The translations under genes were made by a program, and so were the position numbers. Below are positions 1-5,468 of a stretch of DNA of 15,562 nt, in pieces (within the stretch, counting starts at the first letter, position 1; every line of letters begins with the position of its first letter). This stretch comes from a bacterium (GTDB taxonomy: Bacteria; BMS3Abin14), in the NCBI GenBank assembly GCA_020350725.1, contig CP070719.1:1977676-1993237 (forward strand), given 5' to 3'. Below the pieces are notes generated by a model. That model did no database searches, was not told the DNA's origin, and saw nothing but the letters and a program-made list of their open reading frames with translations.

Positions 1-306
1 CCCCATCGCCCCCTCGCGTTCCCGCGTCCCCGCTGCCGCAGATTGAGGTTCCAGGCTATTTGGTCAGTATCGGTGTAACGAGGTATGGAGGTATCGAGGA
101 ATTCAACCTTCGGTTCTTTCGTTATTGATCTAAACACCTCGATACTTCGCCACATCGATACTTCGGTACCATTACCTTTAAATCGTTCCCTCTGGACCCT
201 GGCCCCTGGACTCTGGACTCATTTCTCCCCGCGTCCGCTCTTCTCCCCTCTGGACCCTGGCCTCTGGACTCTGGACTCATTCCTCCCCGCGTCCGCTCTT
301 CTCCCC
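1..306. repeat. Long intergenic repeat, copy 1 (partner at 9779-10087)
   Basis: Bases 1-255 align without gaps to 9779-10033 (offset 9778). I count three mismatches in the first 190 bases: two near positions 33-35 and one at 100. A few more occur in the following tandem-repeat part, and the copies diverge after about 255. The window opens inside the repeat, so its left edge is unknown. The body contains the direct repeat TCGATACTTCG (139-149 and 155-165, period 16) and a 9-bp inverted pair GTATCGAGG (91-99) / CCTCGATAC (137-145). An open frame runs across it from ATG 85, but it lacks a well-spaced ribosome site and runs into tandem repeat, so I treat the segment as non-coding. Confidence 0.85.
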
Positions 307-347
307 TCTGGACCCTGGCCTCTGGACTCTGGACTCATTCCTCCCCC
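191..347. repeat. 58-bp tandem repeat array (2.7 units)
   Basis: Three head-to-tail units start at 191, 249 and 307, each beginning TCTGGACCCTGG. The first two are exactly 58 bp and end in a GCGTCCGCTCTTCTCCCC tail; the third breaks off near 347. Units 2 and 3 are identical over their shared length and unit 1 differs by only a few bases. Inside each unit the word CTGGAC/CTGGCC recurs, so there is a shorter sub-periodicity. The same unit reappears at 5411, 9735, 9969 and 10027. There are no unique spacers, so it is not a CRISPR array. Confidence 0.9.
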
Positions 348-575
348 CGAATTTCTGGTTCCAGGTTTTTGCTGTGAACTGAAAACCGGGACCGACCCTT
401 TGAATTCGATTGCCCTCTCTACAGGGTTCCGTTACAATCCGATGCCTTTTCGAGAAGTGAACACTCGCAGCAGAGCCGTCCTCATGGAAAGGCAGGGCCC
501 GGAACAAGAGAATCTTAGCATGATGACCACGTAAGGGTTTACACGACCCCCGATCTGCCCCTCCGGAGATGGTTC
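348..575 (+). other. Gene-free leader before the GDT1 gene
   Basis: After the tandem array comes GCTGTGAACTGAAAACCG (371-388), nearly the same as 1272-1289, and then a likely promoter. About 135 nt of putative 5' leader follow. Because GDT1-type genes are sometimes controlled by the yybP-ykoY manganese riboswitch, I looked for its conserved GGGGAGTAG-type core and did not find it. Nothing else recognisable is present. Confidence 0.5.
410..438 (+). promoter_or_regulatory. Candidate sigma-70 promoter for the GDT1 gene
   Basis: TTGCCC (410-415) and TACAAT (433-438) are separated by 17 bp. The -10 matches 5 of 6 consensus bases and the -35 matches 4 of 6. The surrounding GGTTCCGTTA-NN-ATCC recurs at 7381-7396 before ktrB. 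Confidence 0.4.
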
Positions 576-1136
576 ATGGAAGCTCTGTTCAGTTCTACCG
601 CCGCCGTCACCATCGCCGAGATCGGCGACAAGACCCAGCTCCTGTCGCTTTTCCTTTCCTCGCGATTCAGGGAACGATACCTGATCGTCGCCGGGATATT
701 TGTCGCCACCATCTTCAATCACACGGCTTCCGCCTGGCTGGGAGTCTGGATGATCGATCTGATCCCCTCATCCTGGGCGCCCTGGATCATTAGCGGCAGC
801 TTTATCGTCGTTGCGCTCTGGCTGCTGATTCCCGACAAGGCGGACCGAAACGCCGGTGGGCTGGAAAGGTACGGTGCCTTCGCTGCCACCACCGTTCTCT
901 TTTTTCTGGCTGAAATCGGCGACAAAACCCAGGTCGCCACGGTGGTCCTTGCCGCAAAATACAGCGAGACCCTCTGGGTGATCCTGGGGACCACGCTTGG
1001 CATGCTGGCCGCAAACATTCCCGTTATTTTCGCCGGTCGCTGGATCATGGATCGGACACCGTTCCACTTCGCGAGGTGGATCGCGTTTGCCCTGTTTATA
1101 GGTCTGGCTGTCATCACGTTGGCAGGGACTTTTTGA
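576..1136 (+). CDS. GDT1/TMEM165 (UPF0016) family cation transporter, probable Mn2+ exporter
   Basis: A 186-residue integral membrane protein with the hallmark of the family: two copies of the E-x-G-D-K-T motif, EIGDKTQ at residues 15-21 and again at 113-119. They lie in two homologous three-helix halves joined by a short charged linker near residues 86-98 (PDKADRNAGGLER). In the family the two motifs face each other and form the cation path; bacterial members such as MneA export manganese, and eukaryotic relatives move Ca2+/Mn2+ against protons in the Golgi. Length is typical of bacterial two-domain members. The start is supported by GGAG at 565-568, seven bases before the ATG. It appears to be a single-gene unit. 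Family assignment is secure; manganese as substrate is inferred. Confidence 0.93.
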   Translation: MEALFSSTAAVTIAEIGDKTQLLSLFLSSRFRERYLIVAGIFVATIFNHTASAWLGVWMIDLIPSSWAPWIISGSFIVVALWLLIPDKADRNAGGLERYGAFAATTVLFFLAEIGDKTQVATVVLAAKYSETLWVILGTTLGMLAANIPVIFAGRWIMDRTPFHFARWIAFALFIGLAVITLAGTF

Positions 1137-1199
1137 GGGAGAAACCTACAGGGGGACGCCGGAAAAAGACGTGATCACCGAGGTTTCCCTGCCGGAAAC

Positions 1200-1292
1200 G
1201 GTAGACTGTGAGCCGTACACTGTGAATGAGTCTTTATCGGATCACCGCTCTTTTCCAACTGTGAACGGGTAGCTGTAAACTGGAAACCGTCT
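1200..1292. repeat. Degenerate GTGAAC/GTAAAC-type intergenic repeats
   Basis: This part of the 1137-1412 spacer carries a loose series of related words: ACTGTGAGCCG, ACACTGTGAATGAG, AACTGTGAACGGG and GCTGTAAACTGGAAACCG (1272-1289). The last matches 16 of 18 bases of GCTGTGAACTGAAAACCG at 371-388. Just upstream, GGGAGAAACCT (1137-1147) and AGGTTTCCCT (1181-1190) form an imperfect inverted repeat with a long loop and no T-run. No coding potential was seen. Confidence 0.5.
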
Positions 1293-1365
1293 CTTCCCTT
1301 GCCGATCTCCCCCTGCCGGATGGGCGACAACACCCCACCCCTTCGTCCCACCGCACCCTTTTTCG

Positions 1366-1374
1366 TGATAAGAT
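1366..1374 (+). promoter_or_regulatory. Possible extended -10 promoter for the nitroreductase
   Basis: TG-A-TAAGAT (1366-1374) resembles an extended -10 element and lies 38 bases before the ATG at 1413. No good -35 is visible at the expected distance. Confidence 0.25.
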
Positions 1375-1401
1375 GACAGCAAAAACCCATCACTAGACGG
1401 C

Positions 1402-1407
1402 GGGAGG
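1402..1407 (+). promoter_or_regulatory. Ribosome binding site that fixes the nitroreductase start
   Basis: GGGAGG at 1402-1407 is five bases before ATG 1413. A GTG at 1407 in the same frame overlaps this site and so cannot use it; ATG 1413 is the better start. Confidence 0.7.
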
Positions 1408-1412
1408 TGAAC

Positions 1413-1988
1413 ATGTTCAAGGATCTCGTGATCCGGAACCGCAGCTACCGGCGGTTCGACCAGAGCCACCGGGTCGAGGCTGAGGTCCTCGAGGAACTCA
1501 TCGAACTGGCCAGGTTGACGCCATCCACCGCCAACCTCCAGCCCCTGAAGTATATCCTTTCCGTTGAACCGGAGAGAAACCAACTCATCTTTCAGAGCCT
1601 GGCCTGGGCCGGCTATCTGAAGGACTGGCTGGGCCCGGCTGAGGGGGAAAGACCCTCCGCCTACATCGTCATCCTGCGGGATACCGATATCCTTGATTCC
1701 GACTCATGCGATCACGGGATCGCCGCCCAGACCATCCTCCTGGGGGCCGTGGAGAAGGGACTGGGGGGGTGCATGATAGGCAACATCAAGAGGGATGCCC
1801 TGGCCAAGGTCCTCCATCTGCCGGATCACCTGAAGATCCTCCTCGTCCTGGCGCTGGGTAAACCCATCGAGGAGGTCAGGCTGGAACCGGTCGGCGCCGA
1901 CGGGAGGATTCAATACTGGCGCGACGACCGGGGCGTGCACCACGTGCCCAAGAGAGGCCTCCGGGACATCATCCTGCAGCCGGAGTAA
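1413..1988 (+). CDS. Nitroreductase family FMN-dependent oxidoreductase
   Basis: A 191-residue cytosolic flavoprotein of the nitroreductase fold. Visible family features are RNRSYRRF (residues 8-15), whose arginines bind the FMN phosphate; TPSTANLQPLKY (37-48), which contacts the flavin; and GLGGCMIGNIKRDAL (116-130), the second FMN-binding loop. The C-terminal YWRDDRGVHHVPKR segment marks a subgroup common in anaerobes. Members are homodimers that transfer electrons from NAD(P)H through FMN to nitro groups, quinones or other small acceptors; the physiological substrate here cannot be read from sequence. It stands alone between two spacers. Cys99 and Cys120 are present, but no metal-binding motif is seen. 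Confidence 0.9.
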   Translation: MFKDLVIRNRSYRRFDQSHRVEAEVLEELIELARLTPSTANLQPLKYILSVEPERNQLIFQSLAWAGYLKDWLGPAEGERPSAYIVILRDTDILDSDSCDHGIAAQTILLGAVEKGLGGCMIGNIKRDALAKVLHLPDHLKILLVLALGKPIEEVRLEPVGADGRIQYWRDDRGVHHVPKRGLRDIILQPE

Positions 1989-2061
1989 AGGGGCGGTGGC
2001 GAAGGGGGGCAGTCCAAGAAGCACGGGTGGTTGGAGGTCGGTTAGAAAATCAATACATTGT

Positions 2062-2088
2062 TTGACATGGCAAAACACATTTTATACT
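2062..2088 (+). promoter_or_regulatory. Candidate promoter of the TRAP operon
   Basis: A perfect TTGACA (2062-2067) is followed by TATACT (2083-2088, 5 of 6). The 15-bp spacer is shorter than the preferred 17. It lies 86 bases before the dctQ ATG in a locally AT-rich stretch. I checked for a sigma-54 site, common for dicarboxylate TRAP genes; TGGC is present but the partner GC element is missing. Confidence 0.45.
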
Positions 2089-2173
2089 CTATTGTGACCC
2101 CTGGGAGCCGGAACCGATTTGCCTTCGTCCCATGACATGCCATTATTCAGTCAGATAATTCCTGGACGGTAAA

Positions 2174-2707
2174 ATGACAGACTTTTTCCGAAGCCTTTGC
2201 CGCTGGATCGACAACGTCAACGAATGGGTCGGCCGGATCGTGGCATGGGGCACGGCGGTGGTCGTCGCGGTGGTCTTTGTCGACGTGGTCATGCGGTATG
2301 TCTTCAACACCAGTTTCGTCTTCACCCAGGAGCTGGAATGGCACCTGTTCGCCTTCATCTTCCTGATGGGCGCCGGGGCCACCCTCCTCAAGGACGGTCA
2401 CGTCCGGGTGGACATCTTTTACCAGCGCTTCGGACCCAAAGCCCGTGCCTGGATCAACCTGCTGGGGGTCCTCTTCTTCCTCATTCCCGGCTGTTACATG
2501 ATCGTCGTCACCTCTCTGAAATTCGCCCATAACGCCTTCTCCATCATGGAGGGGTCGCCGGATCCGGGCGGCATCCCGTTCAGGTTTATCGTCAAGGGTT
2601 TCATACCCGCCGGCTTCGTGCTCGTCCTGATCCAGGGGGTGGCCCTGGGCATTCGGAGTTTTTTCACCGTCATCGGCCATGACCTGGAACCGGAGGGGGG
2701 CGACTGA
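2174..2707 (+). CDS. dctQ: TRAP transporter small permease subunit (DctQ family)
   Basis: A 177-residue inner-membrane protein with four predicted helices, roughly residues 21-41, 55-72, 91-113 and 138-160. Family motifs include RYVFNTSF (41-48), QELEWHLF (52-59), DGHVRVDIF (74-82) and the proline/glycine-rich PDPGGIPFRF (129-138), as in the mannitol/chloroaromatic-type DctQ branch. DctQ pairs with DctM to form the Na+-driven transporter that takes substrate from the periplasmic binding protein. Ribosome site is weak (TGGA at 2163-2166). The stop overlaps the dctM start by one base (TGATG), implying translational coupling. The substrate is set by DctP, not by this subunit. Confidence 0.93.
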   Translation: MTDFFRSLCRWIDNVNEWVGRIVAWGTAVVVAVVFVDVVMRYVFNTSFVFTQELEWHLFAFIFLMGAGATLLKDGHVRVDIFYQRFGPKARAWINLLGVLFFLIPGCYMIVVTSLKFAHNAFSIMEGSPDPGGIPFRFIVKGFIPAGFVLVLIQGVALGIRSFFTVIGHDLEPEGGD

Positions 2708-4032
2708 TGGAATATCTTGCCGGATGGATGTTCCTCGCCCTGACCGTTCTGCTGATGGTCGGGTTTCCGGTCACTTTCACCCTCATGGGGGTGGCCCTGA
2801 CCTTCGGCATGATCGGCTTCGGCTGGTCCTTTTTCAACCTCCTCCCCCTGCGGATCTGGGGGGTCATGACCAATGTCACCCTGCTGGCCGTGCCCCTCTT
2901 TGTCTTTATGGGGGTTATGCTGGAACGGTCGGGCCTGGCCGAGGAACTCCTGGACACCATGGGCCTTCTCTTCAGCCGCGTCCGGGGCGGACTGGCCGTC
3001 TCCGTCGTCGTGGTCGGCGCCCTGCTGGGAGCGTCCACGGGGATCGTCGGCGCCACCGTGGTCACCATGGGGCTGCTGGCGGTTCCGACCATGCTCAAGC
3101 GCGGCTACCAGAAGGAACTGGTCACCGGGACCGTGTCGGCCTCGGGAACCCTGGGTCAGATCATCCCGCCGAGCATCGTCCTGGTCCTCATCGGGGACAT
3201 CGTGGGCGTACCCGTGGGTGACCTGTTCATGGGCGCCGTCCTGCCCGGGCTCGTCCTCGTGGGGCTGTACATTATCTACATCCTGCTCGTGGCCAAGGCA
3301 AAGCCGGAGTGGGCCCCGGCCATACCCGAGGCCGAGCTGGAGGCCCTCACACCCAGAATCATGGCAGCCAAGGTCTTCCGGGCCCTCGTGCCCACACTGT
3401 TCCTCATGATCGCCGTATTGGGATCCATCTTCGCCGGCATCGCCTCCCCCACAGAAGCGGCGGCCGTAGGTGCCGTGGGCGCGACCAGTCTGACTGTCCT
3501 GAACCGGAAGTTCAATCTGCAGATCCTGCGCGACGTCATGCAGTCCACCATGGTCCTGACCTGCATGGTCTTCATCATCCTGGTCGGGGCGGCCGCCTTC
3601 GGCCTCGTCTTCCGGGGGCTTGGCGGGGACGACCTGGTCCGCCACTTCCTCGGCGGCATCGCCGAGGCACACGGCAAATGGGTCGTCATGACCATTGTCA
3701 TGGGGCTGATCTTCATCATCGGCTTCTTCCTCGATTTCATCGAGATCACCTTCATCCACGTCCCGGTCCTGGCGCCCATCATCATCGATTTCGGCTTCGA
3801 CCCGGCCTGGTTCTGTATCCTGATCGCCGTCAACCTTCAGACCTCCTTCATGACCCCTCCCTTCGGATTCTCCCTGTTCTACCTCAAGGCGGTCACGCCT
3901 CCGGAGATCAGGACCGGCCACATCTATCGGGGCATCATCCCATTCGTGTTCTTCCAGCTCGTCGGCCTGCTCATCGTCGCCTTCTTCCCCGTCCTGGTGA
4001 CATGGCTGCCGAGGGTTGTCTTCGGCAACTGA
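2707..4032 (+). CDS. dctM: TRAP transporter large permease subunit (DctM family)
   Basis: A 441-residue polytopic membrane protein, the expected length for DctM. It contains the two re-entrant-loop regions of the fold: GTLGQIIPPSIVLVL (147-161) in the first half and LQTSFMTPPFG (377-387) in the second. SPTEAAAVGAVGA (247-259) and DFIEITFIHVPV (343-354) are also strongly conserved in the family. It is the transport engine of the complex, moving substrate by an elevator mechanism driven by Na+. A strong GGAGGGGG lies within the end of dctQ (about 2692-2700), just before ATG 2707. It is followed by a 188-base spacer with a separate promoter for the binding protein. Confidence 0.95.
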   Translation: MEYLAGWMFLALTVLLMVGFPVTFTLMGVALTFGMIGFGWSFFNLLPLRIWGVMTNVTLLAVPLFVFMGVMLERSGLAEELLDTMGLLFSRVRGGLAVSVVVVGALLGASTGIVGATVVTMGLLAVPTMLKRGYQKELVTGTVSASGTLGQIIPPSIVLVLIGDIVGVPVGDLFMGAVLPGLVLVGLYIIYILLVAKAKPEWAPAIPEAELEALTPRIMAAKVFRALVPTLFLMIAVLGSIFAGIASPTEAAAVGAVGATSLTVLNRKFNLQILRDVMQSTMVLTCMVFIILVGAAAFGLVFRGLGGDDLVRHFLGGIAEAHGKWVVMTIVMGLIFIIGFFLDFIEITFIHVPVLAPIIIDFGFDPAWFCILIAVNLQTSFMTPPFGFSLFYLKAVTPPEIRTGHIYRGIIPFVFFQLVGLLIVAFFPVLVTWLPRVVFGN

Positions 4033-4111
4033 TCCCGTCCCTTTGCCGCGCCGCTGCCCGGGTTCCTTCTGCCATCTGCCTCCGCCAGACGACAAAGCGG
4101 TCCGATTGTTC

Positions 4112-4141
4112 TTGATTTTTCAGAACGCTTTTTTATAGAAT
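4112..4141 (+). promoter_or_regulatory. Candidate separate promoter for dctP
   Basis: TTGATT (4112-4117) and TAGAAT (4136-4141, 5 of 6) are 18 bp apart in a strongly AT-rich patch of an otherwise GC-rich region. An internal promoter would let the periplasmic binding protein be made in excess of the permease, a common arrangement. Confidence 0.45.
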
Positions 4142-4157
4142 CAAACGCCACAGACTG

Positions 4158-4186
4158 TCGACCCAGTGAGGTGGTCGATCGTTTTT
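4158..4186 (+). promoter_or_regulatory. Small hairpin with T-run in the dctP leader
   Basis: TCGACC (4158-4163) pairs with GGTCGA (4173-4178) around a 9-base loop, followed by ATCGTTTTT ending at 4186. It lies between the candidate promoter and the dctP ATG, so it could act as an attenuator or a weak terminator of read-through from dctM. The stem is only six pairs. Confidence 0.25.
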
Positions 4187-4220
4187 CCCAAACCCTTCTC
4201 AAGAAAGGAAACGGTGAACG

Positions 4221-5327
4221 ATGAAGAGAAGAGATTTTCTGAAAAAAGCAGGAACAGCGGCCGCAGCGGCGGCAGCCACCACGGCCGCTGTGGCGCCGAA
4301 AGTGTGGGCCCAGGAGAAGACCTATGACTGGAAGATGGTCACCACCTGGCCGCCTAACCTACCGGTCCTTCAGACCGGTGCCGAGCGTTTTGCCAAGCGC
4401 GTCGAGGAGGCAACCGGGGGCCGGATCAAGATCAAAGTCTTCGCCGGAGGCGAGCTGGTTCCGCCGCTGGGAGTGTTCGACGCCGTATCCGACGGTTCCG
4501 TTGAGTGCGGAAGCGGCGCAGCCTATTACTGGGGCGGTAAGACACCCGCTGCGCAGTGGTTCACAACGGTACCCTTCGGCCTAAACGCCCAGGGGATCAA
4601 CGCCTGGTTCTACAGCGGCGGCGGCCTGAAACTTTGGGAAGAGGTCTACGCTCCCTTCAACCTTGTGCCACGGCCGCAGGGGAACACGGGCGTCCAGATG
4701 GGGGGCTGGTTCCGCAAGGAGATGAACAGCATCGCCGACTACAAGGGGTTGAAGATGCGCATTCCGGGCCTGGGCGGCAAGGTCATCGCCAAGGCCGGCG
4801 GCACGGTGGTCCTTCTCCCCGGCGGTGAGATCTTCACCTCCCTGGAGCGCGGTGTGATCGACGCCACCGAATGGGTCGGCCCCATGCACGACCTGCGGAT
4901 GGGCTTCTACAAGGCGGCCAAGTACTATTACTATCCGGGATGGCACGAGCCCGGCACCTGCCTGGAGGTCATCTTCAACAAGAAGGCCTACGATGCTCTG
5001 CCCAAGGACCTTCAGATGACCCTGGATGCCGTGGCCGCGGAGACCAATATGTGGAGCCTCAGCGAGTTCGAGGCCGGCAACGGAGCTGCCCTCCAGGAGC
5101 TGATCAGCAAGCACAACGTCAACCTGGTGAGGTTCCCTGAGCCGCTGCTCAACGACCTCCGCAAACTGGCCAAGGAAACTATGGAGGAGGAGGCAGACAA
5201 GGATCCGACTGCACGAAAAGTCCACGAGGCCTTCAAGAAGTTCCAGGAGCAGGTGGGCACCTGGGGTTCGGCATCCGAGAACGCCTACTACAACGTCATC
5301 GCCGACAAATTCAAGCTGAAGATGTAA
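4221..5327 (+). CDS. dctP: TRAP transporter substrate-binding protein, Tat-exported, TakP-like
   Basis: A 368-residue periplasmic binding protein. The N-terminus carries a twin-arginine signal (KRRDFLKK, residues 2-9), an alanine-rich hydrophobic stretch and a likely cleavage site after VWA (residue 30). The mature part begins YDWKMVTTWPPNLP, and EWVGPMHD (217-224) with YYYYPGWHEPG (235-245) matches the 2-oxo-acid-binding TakP branch, where substrate is held with a Na+ ion. Arg180 in GLKMRIPGLGG is the expected carboxylate-binding arginine. Tat export is reasonable for a protein of this branch that may fold in the cytosol. Ribosome sites AGGA (4206-4209) and GGTGA (4213-4217) precede ATG 4221. 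A 2-oxo acid (pyruvate-like) or other monocarboxylate is the inferred substrate; the family is certain. Confidence 0.94.
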   Translation: MKRRDFLKKAGTAAAAAAATTAAVAPKVWAQEKTYDWKMVTTWPPNLPVLQTGAERFAKRVEEATGGRIKIKVFAGGELVPPLGVFDAVSDGSVECGSGAAYYWGGKTPAAQWFTTVPFGLNAQGINAWFYSGGGLKLWEEVYAPFNLVPRPQGNTGVQMGGWFRKEMNSIADYKGLKMRIPGLGGKVIAKAGGTVVLLPGGEIFTSLERGVIDATEWVGPMHDLRMGFYKAAKYYYYPGWHEPGTCLEVIFNKKAYDALPKDLQMTLDAVAAETNMWSLSEFEAGNGAALQELISKHNVNLVRFPEPLLNDLRKLAKETMEEEADKDPTARKVHEAFKKFQEQVGTWGSASENAYYNVIADKFKLKM

Positions 5328-5366
5328 CCCGTCCCGCCGGAATTTTGCTACCTGGATAAGCTCAAG

Positions 5367-5409
5367 CAGGGCGGCCCCTGAACCCACAGGGTCAGGGGCC
5401 GCCCTGTTT
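5367..5409 (+). terminator. Strong intrinsic terminator after dctP
   Basis: CAGGGCGGCCCCTGA (5367-5381) and TCAGGGGCCGCCCTG (5392-5406) form a perfect 15-bp GC-rich stem around a 10-base loop, followed by TTT. It begins 39 bases after the dctP stop. The T-run is short, but the stem is exceptionally stable. It lies between convergent genes and could also impede transcription coming from the clc gene, though no T-run follows on that strand. Confidence 0.8.
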
Positions 5410-5410
5410 C

Positions 5411-5462
5411 ACTGGCCCCTGGCCTCTGGACTCATCTCTCCCCGCGTCTGTTCTTCGTCCCC
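5411..5462. repeat. Single dispersed copy of the CTGGCC/CTGGAC repeat core
   Basis: ACTGGCCCCTGGCC followed by TCTGGACTCATCTCTCCCC and GCGTC matches the core of the 58-bp unit and is closest to the unit at 10027. It is squeezed between the dctP terminator and the clc stop codon (5469), in the same orientation as all the other copies in the window. Confidence 0.8.
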
Positions 5463-5468
5463 TCTCCC

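Noticed and set aside
191-347. CRISPR array
   Set aside because: Units are contiguous and nearly identical with no unique spacers, and no cas genes are present.
85-534. Open frame across long repeat copy 1, with a related frame at 9863-10150
   Set aside because: The shared N-terminal part simply reflects the DNA duplication. There is no well-spaced ribosome site, and the frames continue into the tandem repeat and diverge.
439-575. yybP-ykoY manganese riboswitch before the GDT1 gene
   Set aside because: The leader is long enough, but the conserved GGGGAGTAG-like core and paired loop are not visible.
2066-2090. Sigma-54 promoter before dctQ
   Set aside because: TGGC is present but the required GC element about ten bases downstream is missing; TTGACA/TATACT explains the site better.
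2494-4095. 533-codon open frame on the minus strand opposite dctM
   Set aside because: Same artefact: a charged, low-complexity product antisense to a clear DctM with conserved motifs.
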